A model generated the notes under the pieces. It ran no database searches. It was given only the letters and a program-made list of their open reading frames with translations, and was not told the DNA's origin. A DNA stretch of 13,266 bases. It comes from an uncultured Bacteroidales bacterium (GTDB taxonomy: Bacteria; Bacteroidota; Bacteroidia; Bacteroidales; Muribaculaceae). The stretch spans positions 1-13,266 of the forward strand of contig CATZGB010000056.1 in assembly GCA_958418815.1 (NCBI GenBank), given 5' to 3'. This document shows positions 1-6,547 of this stretch, one piece after another (the first letter of the stretch is position 1; the number at the start of each line of letters is the position of its first letter). Position numbers and translations under genes: made by a program.

Positions 1-47
1 TGAACCGAATTTATTTAATTTTTAACCCCGTCCATTTTTAGTGGACA
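1..47 (+). mobile_element. 3' end of an insertion sequence (partial)
   Basis: The 13-base sequence TTTTTAGTGGACA at 35-47 is the exact reverse complement of TGTCCACTAAAAA at 13219-13231, near the other end of the window. This is what the two terminal inverted repeats of one insertion sequence look like. Positions 2-25 can be read as the last codons of an open frame, EPNLFNF followed by TAA, which could be the C-terminus of the transposase. Only this fragment is present, so the family cannot be determined; an IS4-like element is a guess. The element would end at about 47, just 29 bases beyond the stop codon of the efflux permease gene. Confidence 0.5.
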
Positions 48-48
48 G

Positions 49-66
49 TAGTGAAAGAAATCACTA
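49..66 (-). terminator. Weak hairpin downstream of the RND gene
   Basis: A six-base perfect inverted repeat, TAGTGA (49-54) and TCACTA (61-66), with a six-base loop lies directly downstream of the RND permease stop codon and against the insertion-sequence end. It lacks a clear T-run on the minus strand, so it is only a possible terminator or the remains of one. Confidence 0.2.
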
Positions 67-76
67 AAATCAATTA

Positions 77-3000
77 CTATTTGGCAGCACGACCTCTTTG
101 TCGTTTCGGCATGATGCGCTCGTGAAGATACTGGAAAACCACAAACAGAACCGGAACCACAAACAGCAGGGCAAGTGTGCCGAACAGCAAACCGCCAACA
201 GTGCCGACTCCGACCGAGATGTTGCCATTTGCTCCTACACCGGTCGCGAACATCAAGGGGATCATTCCGAAAATCATAGTGGCGGATGTCATTATAATTG
301 GCCTGAATCTCGCTTTGGCAGCGGAAATAGCCGCGTCGACGAGGCTCATACCCTCTTTCCTGCGGGCGGAGGCATATTCTGTCAGCAGAATCGCGGTCTT
401 GGCCAAAAGGCCTATGAGCATGATGATTCCGATTTGCATATAGATGTTGTTCTCCAGGCCCCACCAACGAGCAAATAGGAAACATCCAGCGAGCCCGAAC
501 GGGACAGACGCTATCACAGCGAATGGTATCGTCACGCTTTCATACAATGCGCATAGGATGAGATATATGAATGCGAGGCAGATGCTGAAGACCATGATGG
601 TGGTGTTGCTCGCTGACGATTCCTCTCTCGACATGCCTCCGAACTCATAACCGAATCCCTGGGGAAGGCTTGACTTCGCCGTCTCCTTTATGGCTTTGAT
701 GGCCTCGCCAGAGCTGTACCCGTCTCCTTGTTCGCCAAAGACTGATATCGCAGGGAACAGGTTGAATCTTGACAGGCTTTCCGAGCCATATACGCGGGAG
801 AGGGTGATGAAATTGTCAATCGGGGCCATCTCGCCCGAGCCGGTCCTCACAAACATGTTTTTCAAGGATTCAGTGTTGAGACGAGACTCTGGGGAGGCCT
901 GCACCATCACTCGGTAGAGCTTCGTGAACCTGTTGAGGTTTGATGAGTAGCTGCCTCCGACATATCCAGCAAGAGCCGACAGCACATCAGAGGGGGACAC
1001 GCCATACTGGAGGCATTTCACCGCGTCGACCTCCACCATATACTGGGGATACTTGGTGTCGAATGTGGTGTAGGCTCCTGATATCTCAGGCCGTTTGTTG
1101 AGTTCGGAAAGGAAAGACCTGGTCACTTCAAGCAACTCATCGGTCGATACTCCCGACCTGTCTTGAACATACAGCTCAAAGCCGCTGCCGGTACCGTAAC
1201 CTGAAATCATCGGCGATTGGGAAGCCCTGATCTGTGCGGAGGAGATTTTTGCTGTACGACGATAAATCTCCTTTATCACGGAATTGATGTCTTGTCCCTC
1301 CTCTTTGCGCTCGCTCCAGTCGCGCAACCTGATGTTGAAAGAACCTGCCGATGCCGACTGGTCATGACGGGCATTTTTGCCGGTCACGCGCGAGTATATG
1401 TAGATCTCCGGAATGTCTTTTATCGCTTCCTCGATTTCATCCATCACCTGCTGGGTCTGGTCAAGGCTGCTCCCCGGGGCCACCTGCACATTAAGGCTTA
1501 TGGTGCCCATGTCTTCCTGTGGCACAAGACCTGTCTTTGTTGTTGAGACAAGCCATGCCAGACCTCCGATGGCAATAATCAGCAATATGCCTACTATCCA
1601 TTTGAATTTCAGTAGGAACTCTATCCCTGTGCGGTATTGGCCCGTCACAACGTTGAGAGACTGGTCAAATGCATAATGGAACCGTTGCAAAAGCCCGGGA
1701 CGGCCCTTGACGTTTTTTGGAGGACGCATCAGAATCGCGCTCAGGGCCGGGCACAAGGTCATCGCGTTCACCAGTGATATGCCTACGGCCACTGCCATCG
1801 TGAGTCCGAACTGCTTGTAAAATGTGCCGGAAGTCCCTCCCATGAAACAAACGGGTATGAACACCGCCATAAAAACCACAGTCGTGGTCACAAGGGCGGC
1901 TGACAATCCTCCCATTGCCGAGACAGAGGCATCGTATGGGTCTTTCTCTCCTGATTCGAATTTTGCCTGCACTGCCTCCACGACCACCACCGAATCGTCG
2001 ACAACTGTGCCTATCACCAGTACAATGGCAAAAAGTGTCAGCATGTTGAGGGTGAATCCCACGGCGTAGATAAACGCGAACGTGCCAATCAGAGACACCA
2101 ATATGGACACGGCGGGAATCAATGTGGCGCGCCAGTCATGGAGGAACACATACACCACGAGCACTACCAGCAAAAGGGCGATGACAAGTGTCTCTATCAC
2201 TTTTGAAATGGATGCGTCAAGGAAGTCCTTCGTGCTCGATATGTCGGTCAGCACCATGCCGGCCGGGAGGTTTTCACGAATCTCGTCAAGGGTGCGGTCA
2301 ATCTCCATGATGACTTCATTGGCATTGGAACCGGCGGTCTGGGCTATCATGGCATTCGCGCCGGGGTGTCCGCTGGTCTTGCTGAGCATGGCATAGTTGA
2401 CCGAGCCAAGCTCGACTGAGGCGATATCCTTTAGCCTCAGCACTTGGCCATCGGGCAAAGCCCTTACCACGAGATTCTCATATTCGGAGGTGTCCTCGTA
2501 TCGTCCCCGGTATTTTAGCACATACTGGAATGTGTTTGCCGACTCAGCACCAAGGGTGCCGGTCGGAGACTCCAGGTTCTGCTCTGACAGTACCTTGTCT
2601 ATATCTGCCGGCACAAGACCATATTGAGACATCTTGGCCGGGTCAAGCCAGATACGCATGGCGTATTCCGCGCTGAAAATATTCACCTCGCCTACTCCCG
2701 GGATTCTCGAGATTTGCGGCTCGATGTTGATTTTCATGTAATTGGTGAGGAATTTTGTGTCGTATGTGTCATCCGGGCTGTACAACGTGATTGACTTCAG
2801 GGTGCTGTTCTGTCGTTTCCTGACCGTCACGCCGCTTTTGGTCACCTCGGCCGGAAGCAATCCTTGGGCAGAAGCCACACGGTTCTGGACATTGACCACG
2901 GCCATATCCGCGTCAGTGCCCTGCTTGAAATATATGGTGATGGTGGCCGTGCCGGTGTTGGTTGCGGTGGAGGTCATATACATCATGTCTTCCACTCCGT

Positions 3001-3211
3001 TGAGCGACTCCTCAAGCGGAACAATCACACTTTTCTGCACCGTCTCCGCGTTTGCCCCCGTGTATGTCGCCGACACTCTCACTGTTGGGGGCGCGATGTT
3101 TGGAAACTGTTCTATTGGCAATTGCGACAGGCCTATAAGGCCCAAAATCACAATCAAGACGGATATGACCCCGGCAAGCACCGGGCGGTCGATGAAGTTC
3201 TTTACGGTCAT
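77..3211 (-). CDS. RND efflux pump permease, AcrB/HAE1 family
   Basis: This inner-membrane proton-driven transporter would export drugs, bile acids or other amphipaths as the trimeric inner component of a tripartite pump. At 1044 residues it matches the AcrB family (about 1050) and is complete from the N-terminal MTVKNFIDRPVLAG to a basic C-terminus (KRQRGRAAK). The first membrane helix covers about residues 10-30, followed by a large periplasmic loop. TM4 carries the proton-relay pair D405-D406 (GTVVDDSVVVV), and TM10 carries K938 (LLAKTAILLTEYA); these align with AcrB D407, D408 and K940. A threonine follows the lysine where AcrB has asparagine. The start at 3211 gives a typical RND N-terminus and lies 22 bases from a promoter-like box. 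No adaptor (AcrA-like) or outer-membrane channel gene is adjacent: upstream is a divergent kinase, and downstream is an insertion-sequence end. The family is certain; the substrate is unknown. Confidence 0.95.
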   Translation of the reverse strand: MTVKNFIDRPVLAGVISVLIVILGLIGLSQLPIEQFPNIAPPTVRVSATYTGANAETVQKSVIVPLEESLNGVEDMMYMTSTATNTGTATITIYFKQGTDADMAVVNVQNRVASAQGLLPAEVTKSGVTVRKRQNSTLKSITLYSPDDTYDTKFLTNYMKINIEPQISRIPGVGEVNIFSAEYAMRIWLDPAKMSQYGLVPADIDKVLSEQNLESPTGTLGAESANTFQYVLKYRGRYEDTSEYENLVVRALPDGQVLRLKDIASVELGSVNYAMLSKTSGHPGANAMIAQTAGSNANEVIMEIDRTLDEIRENLPAGMVLTDISSTKDFLDASISKVIETLVIALLLVVLVVYVFLHDWRATLIPAVSILVSLIGTFAFIYAVGFTLNMLTLFAIVLVIGTVVDDSVVVVEAVQAKFESGEKDPYDASVSAMGGLSAALVTTTVVFMAVFIPVCFMGGTSGTFYKQFGLTMAVAVGISLVNAMTLCPALSAILMRPPKNVKGRPGLLQRFHYAFDQSLNVVTGQYRTGIEFLLKFKWIVGILLIIAIGGLAWLVSTTKTGLVPQEDMGTISLNVQVAPGSSLDQTQQVMDEIEEAIKDIPEIYIYSRVTGKNARHDQSASAGSFNIRLRDWSERKEEGQDINSVIKEIYRRTAKISSAQIRASQSPMISGYGTGSGFELYVQDRSGVSTDELLEVTRSFLSELNKRPEISGAYTTFDTKYPQYMVEVDAVKCLQYGVSPSDVLSALAGYVGGSYSSNLNRFTKLYRVMVQASPESRLNTESLKNMFVRTGSGEMAPIDNFITLSRVYGSESLSRFNLFPAISVFGEQGDGYSSGEAIKAIKETAKSSLPQGFGYEFGGMSREESSASNTTIMVFSICLAFIYLILCALYESVTIPFAVIASVPFGLAGCFLFARWWGLENNIYMQIGIIMLIGLLAKTAILLTEYASARRKEGMSLVDAAISAAKARFRPIIMTSATMIFGMIPLMFATGVGANGNISVGVGTVGGLLFGTLALLFVVPVLFVVFQYLHERIMPKRQRGRAAK

Positions 3212-3232
3212 TAGTAGTATGCTGTTTTATCA

Positions 3233-3240
3233 CAAAATTA
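3233..3240 (-). promoter_or_regulatory. -7 box of the RND gene promoter
   Basis: Read on the minus strand, the sequence is TAATTTTG, a full match to the Bacteroidetes -7 consensus TAnnTTTG, 21 bases upstream of the RND start codon. No good TTTG -33 element lies at the usual 19-21 base spacing, so the promoter is probable rather than clear. Confidence 0.4.
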
Positions 3241-3349
3241 GGTCATTAAACCATAAGGGATGATACAAGTCTGAATTTATAATGACAAATGAAACCTAAC
3301 TGGTGGCCAACAGCCGTCGGCCATAGAGGCTCAGTGTCTGAAAAAAAGT

Positions 3350-3357
3350 TAACTTTG
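3350..3357 (+). promoter_or_regulatory. -7 box of the sensor kinase operon
   Basis: TAACTTTG matches the Bacteroidetes -7 consensus and ends only five bases before the kinase ATG. If used, transcription would begin at or very near the start codon, giving a leaderless or almost leaderless message. The -33 region is poor. Confidence 0.4.
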
Positions 3358-3362
3358 CAAGA

Positions 3363-4379
3363 ATGAAAAACGTGTCGAGTTACATAGATCTCGTGTTCTG
3401 CGTGGTCGTGTTGCCGCTTATGGCCCTGATCTTTCCTGTCGAACGTTGGTTCCATAATTTTCCCCCTTTCGTGATTTCGCTGGGGGTGTGGCTGTATGCC
3501 CTTTATGCATGCAACAGGCTCTTCACAGTGCCGTTCCTGTTTGGCAGCAGAAAGGAAAAGACAGTTGGCTTTTTGATGATTCTTATGTCCATGGTCGTCA
3601 CAATGGGATTCTCGTGTGCCAACCTGTACACGCCTAAGCCCAATATCCATGACGAAGGGATTTACCGGTTCTTTCCGATGATTCAGCAATACCAACAGGC
3701 AGTATGGTCGCTCTTCATGATAGTGGAAGCCTTCAGTTTTGCGGTGGGGCTGCTCACACAGGCCGACTTGCAGCGGCTCCGCAGACGGGAAGTGGAGGTC
3801 GAGAGAGACAAAGCGGAGATACAGCTTTACAAGGCCCAGATAAAGCCCCACTTCATGTTCAACACCCTGAACTCTCTCTATGGGCTGGTGTTGACCAAAA
3901 GCGACAAGGCGTTGCTGTCTCTCGAGCGTTTCATATCAATGATGCGATACGTCCATCAGTCTTCACACCGCGACTTCATTCCTCTCGCGGAAGAAATTGA
4001 TTACATAAATCAATACGTCGGATTGCAATCTCTGCGGCTCAACGAGATGACATCGGTATCTCTGGAAGTCAGTGTGGAGACTGAGAACCTTATCATACCC
4101 CCGATGCTTCTAATAACATTCGTGGAGAATTGTTTCAAACATGGAGTGTCTTCAGTCGAAGAGAGCAAAATATCCATTGTCCTTATGGAGCGTCAGGGAA
4201 AAATCTTGTTCTCCACATCCAATCATGTGTTTCCCGTGAAACGGATTGGTGAACATCTGGGTATCGAGAATTGCCGCCGGCGCCTCGACCTGCTATATCT
4301 GTCACGCCACACCCTTGACATCGCCAAGGTGGGCGACACATTTAATGTCAAACTAATGATTGATTTGAATAATGATTAA
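3363..4379 (+). CDS. LytS-type sensor histidine kinase (His_kinase family)
   Basis: This membrane sensor kinase of the LytS/YehU type should phosphorylate the LytTR regulator encoded next. Hydrophobic segments at about residues 9-26, 34-51, 67-87 and 112-131 suggest four membrane helices. A charged, probably coiled-coil linker (136-158) leads to the phosphoacceptor region QIKPHFMFNTLN with H163, the hallmark of the His_kinase (PF06580) class. The ATP-binding part has the N-box FVENCFKHG (N256, H260) and a glycine motif near the end (GIENCRRRLDLLY). There is no extracellular sensor domain, so the signal is probably sensed within the membrane. The stop codon overlaps the regulator start by eight bases, so the two are translationally coupled. 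At 338 residues it is of normal length. The signal and target genes cannot be read from the sequence. Confidence 0.92.
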   Translation: MKNVSSYIDLVFCVVVLPLMALIFPVERWFHNFPPFVISLGVWLYALYACNRLFTVPFLFGSRKEKTVGFLMILMSMVVTMGFSCANLYTPKPNIHDEGIYRFFPMIQQYQQAVWSLFMIVEAFSFAVGLLTQADLQRLRRREVEVERDKAEIQLYKAQIKPHFMFNTLNSLYGLVLTKSDKALLSLERFISMMRYVHQSSHRDFIPLAEEIDYINQYVGLQSLRLNEMTSVSLEVSVETENLIIPPMLLITFVENCFKHGVSSVEESKISIVLMERQGKILFSTSNHVFPVKRIGEHLGIENCRRRLDLLYLSRHTLDIAKVGDTFNVKLMIDLNND

Positions 4380-5067
4380 CTGCGTTGCCATAGATGATGA
4401 ACCGATTGCGCTCAGTATCCTTGAAGAATATTGCAGCCGTATCGGGGATGTCGTCCTGAAAAGTTTCTCATCTCCTGTCGCAGGTATGGAGTATATCCAG
4501 CAAAACCGTCCGGATATCGTGTTTCTTGACATCGAGATGAATTCCCACAACGGGGTCGCATTGGCCAGGACACTTCCAGCCGGGACATGCCTTGTTTTTA
4601 CCACCGCGTATGCGCAATATGCCATTGACGGATTCGAGGTCGACGCTATTGACTTCCTGCAAAAACCGATATTCTTCTCTCGTTTTGAAAGGGCTCTTGA
4701 TAAAGCCCGCCGCTTGATTGAATCCAAAAAGGAGCTGGCCGAACGGCGTGACACAATCACCCTCAAGTCGGAGCACAAGAATGTCATCGTGGTTCTTGAT
4801 GACGTGATGTTCATCGAGGCCATGGACAATTATGTGAAGGTTTTCCGCAGGGGGCTTCCGATGGTGATATCACAGATCACGATGAAAGAAATGGAGGATT
4901 TGCTGCCACGAGACCGTTTCATGCGAGTTCACCGGTCATACATCATTGCCCTGGACGCTATTGACCGTTTCTCAAACCGCCAGATATACTTGTCAGGCCA
5001 TAAAACATCGATACCCGTAGGGCGTAAATACAGCGAGACATTCAACAGTGTATACAATAATAAATAA
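4372..5067 (+). CDS. LytTR-family response regulator
   Basis: This two-domain regulator should be phosphorylated by the overlapping kinase and then bind DNA. Residues 1-115 form a receiver domain with the acidic pair D8-D9, the phosphoacceptor D53 (FLDIEM), T78 and the lysine-proline pair K98-P99, all canonical. Residues about 130-228 form a LytTR DNA-binding domain, recognisable from the segment FIEAMDNYVKVF and the later RFMRVHRSYII. The total of 231 residues is typical. LytTR regulators usually bind paired direct repeats upstream of targets; I found no convincing pair here. The cotranscribed secreted protein 10 bases downstream is the obvious candidate partner or target. Confidence 0.94.
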   Translation: MINCVAIDDEPIALSILEEYCSRIGDVVLKSFSSPVAGMEYIQQNRPDIVFLDIEMNSHNGVALARTLPAGTCLVFTTAYAQYAIDGFEVDAIDFLQKPIFFSRFERALDKARRLIESKKELAERRDTITLKSEHKNVIVVLDDVMFIEAMDNYVKVFRRGLPMVISQITMKEMEDLLPRDRFMRVHRSYIIALDAIDRFSNRQIYLSGHKTSIPVGRKYSETFNSVYNNK

Positions 5068-5077
5068 ACAGACAACA

Positions 5078-5545
5078 ATGAAAAAGATTCTTTTTATGGC
5101 GTTTGCCGCCTTCGCTGCCGTCACAGGTGTTGTCAACGCGGGCACACCCATAACACAAGACCAGCTTCCCAAAGAGGCCCGCAGCTTCATTGCCAAATAT
5201 TTTCCTGGTGAGAAAATCCGCAAAGTAGAGCAAGACCAAGGTCGTCGAGGCATGGAGTATGAAGTGGACTTCACGAGTGGCGCGGAAGTTGAATTCCGTG
5301 AAGACGGCACATGGAAAGATGTGAAAGCTGCCCGTGGAAACTCGATTCCCTCGGCTATTGTCCCGTCTGCCATCACCAAGCACGTGCAGGCCAACTATTC
5401 AGGCCAATCGATTGTCGAGATATCCCGCAAACGCGGAGGCTACGAGATCGAGCTTTCCAACGGGTCGGAGCTGAAACTCACTGAGGATGCCAAGCCCTTG
5501 GTAAACCAGGGTGGCGGACACCGTGGTGGTTCTCCTCGCAAATGA
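5078..5545 (+). CDS. Secreted PepSY-like (DUF2874-type) protein
   Basis: The start at 5078 (MKKILFMAF) is chosen over an in-frame upstream ATG at 5048, which lies inside the regulator gene. It gives 155 residues beginning with a signal peptide of about 21 residues (cleavage near VNA-G). The mature part contains two related units of about 60 residues: QLPKEARSFIAKYFPGEKI with YEVDFTSGAEVEF, then SAITKHVQANYSGQSI with YEIELSNGSELKL. This pattern fits the PepSY-like/BLIP-like fold found in many Bacteroidetes periplasmic proteins. The C-terminus is Gly/His/Arg-rich. It follows the kinase-regulator pair by 10 bases, suggesting it acts in the periplasm as an accessory or output of that system. Its molecular function is unknown. 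Confidence 0.85.
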   Translation: MKKILFMAFAAFAAVTGVVNAGTPITQDQLPKEARSFIAKYFPGEKIRKVEQDQGRRGMEYEVDFTSGAEVEFREDGTWKDVKAARGNSIPSAIVPSAITKHVQANYSGQSIVEISRKRGGYEIELSNGSELKLTEDAKPLVNQGGGHRGGSPRK

Positions 5546-5565
5546 CGACATTGCAGGTATGCCTG

Positions 5566-5610
5566 ACCATTACGGGCGATGCAGGAGTCTTCTGCATCGC
5601 CCGTAATGGT
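5566..5610. terminator. 19-bp perfect hairpin after the sensor operon
   Basis: The arms at 5566-5584 and 5592-5610 are perfectly complementary over 19 bases and enclose a seven-base loop (GAGTCTT). The hairpin lies 20 bases after the PepSY-like stop codon and is the likely end of the kinase operon. It is not followed by a T-run, so it may act as an mRNA-stabilising or Rho-assisted terminator, or be a dispersed palindromic repeat. Confidence 0.6.
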
Positions 5611-5620
5611 GTTCGGCTAA

Positions 5621-5652
5621 TTTGCTCGGGTAATCAAAATTGAGTAAATTTG
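5621..5652 (+). promoter_or_regulatory. Bacteroidetes-type promoter for the YczE/YitT-like gene
   Basis: A TTTG at 5621-5624 is followed after exactly 20 bases by TAAATTTG at 5645-5652, matching both parts and the spacing of the Bacteroidetes housekeeping promoter. Transcription would start near 5658-5660, leaving a short leader of about 12 bases before the ATG at 5671. Confidence 0.75.
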
Positions 5653-5670
5653 TGTGATAAAAACTTGTGA

Positions 5671-6432
5671 ATGGAAACAGCTGTAAAATCTGATTCTCGT
5701 AAAGAGAAGGCAATTTCTTTCGTGTGGCAGCATATGCTGCTTGTGGTGTCATTGTTTGTAATGACATTCGGTGTCGCGTTGTGCGTGAGATCAAACTTGG
5801 GGTGCAGCGTGATTTCGACCATACCATTTGTTATGTCGCAGGCCGGTGAAAGCGGGATGGTTGCCGCGTTGACAATCGGGGAATACACAGACATAATGAA
5901 CTGCCTGCTTGTTACGCTCCAGATTTTGATTCTCAGGAAAAGATTTGAACTTGTACAGTTGCTGCAACTCGTGATTGGGTTTGTGTTTGGCTATTTTCTT
6001 GACTTGAACATGTCTGTGACCTCTATGTTTGACTACTCAACCATATGGAGCCAAATTGTGGCCCAGCTGGCCGGATGCACGATTCTTGCGTTTGGCATAT
6101 CGATGGAAATCCGTTGCGGTTCGGTCACAATGCCGGGCGAGGGGATAACAGTAGCGATAAGCAGAGTGAGCGGCCTCCCGTTCCCGAAAGCCAAGATATA
6201 TGTCGACAGCGCACTTGTCATATCGGCTGTTGTCCTGAGCTATCTGTTTTTCGGCCATTGGTTGTGGAATGTTGTCGGGGTCGCCACGCTTTTCGCAATG
6301 ATATATGTGGGCTTCGCGGTAAAGGTGATCAATCCGCATATGGTGTGGTTCAGCCGCCTTGTGTGTTATCGTCCGGGGTTCCGGCGGTATGTCTATGGAC
6401 TCGCCAGGTTCATAAAGCAAGGCCGGGGCTGA
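5671..6432 (+). CDS. YczE/YyaS/YitT-like membrane protein (DUF6198 type)
   Basis: This 253-residue integral membrane protein has about six helices (near residues 21-39, 73-89, 95-112, 127-147, 178-196 and 199-218), a short charged N-terminus and a basic C-terminus. Conserved-looking motifs are FGVALCVRSNLGCSVIST after the first helix and MPGEG at residues 154-158 before an amphipathic stretch. Both are characteristic of the YczE/YitT-like family, some of whose members are annotated DUF6198. The biochemical role of these proteins is not known; a transport function is often suggested. It is transcribed alone from a clear promoter and converges on the DUF4301 gene. Confidence 0.8.
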   Translation: METAVKSDSRKEKAISFVWQHMLLVVSLFVMTFGVALCVRSNLGCSVISTIPFVMSQAGESGMVAALTIGEYTDIMNCLLVTLQILILRKRFELVQLLQLVIGFVFGYFLDLNMSVTSMFDYSTIWSQIVAQLAGCTILAFGISMEIRCGSVTMPGEGITVAISRVSGLPFPKAKIYVDSALVISAVVLSYLFFGHWLWNVVGVATLFAMIYVGFAVKVINPHMVWFSRLVCYRPGFRRYVYGLARFIKQGRG

Positions 6433-6474
6433 CAGGCAGGACCTTTCAAAGAGTCTTTATTCAAAGTGAAAATC

Positions 6475-6524
6475 AAAGCGGCTGTCGCGCCTGTGACCTG
6501 AAATCACGGTGCGGCAGCCGCTTT
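6475..6524. terminator. Bidirectional terminator between convergent genes
   Basis: AAAGCGGCTGTCGC at 6475-6488 pairs with GCGGCAGCCGCTTT at 6511-6524, with a single G-U wobble. A small inner hairpin (GTGA/TCAC) sits in the loop. On the plus strand the stem ends in CTTTTG; on the minus strand it runs into TTTGATTTTC. It lies between the ends of the convergent genes at 6432 and 6548 and would serve both. Confidence 0.8.
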
Positions 6525-6547
6525 TGTAGTTATGCTGTTGCTCTATG

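Noticed and set aside
98..3263. Many plus-strand open frames of 60-173 codons antisense to the RND gene
   Set aside because: They are shadows of the permease frame, have no family resemblance and no promoter or start context; the RND protein is complete and conserved across the whole interval.
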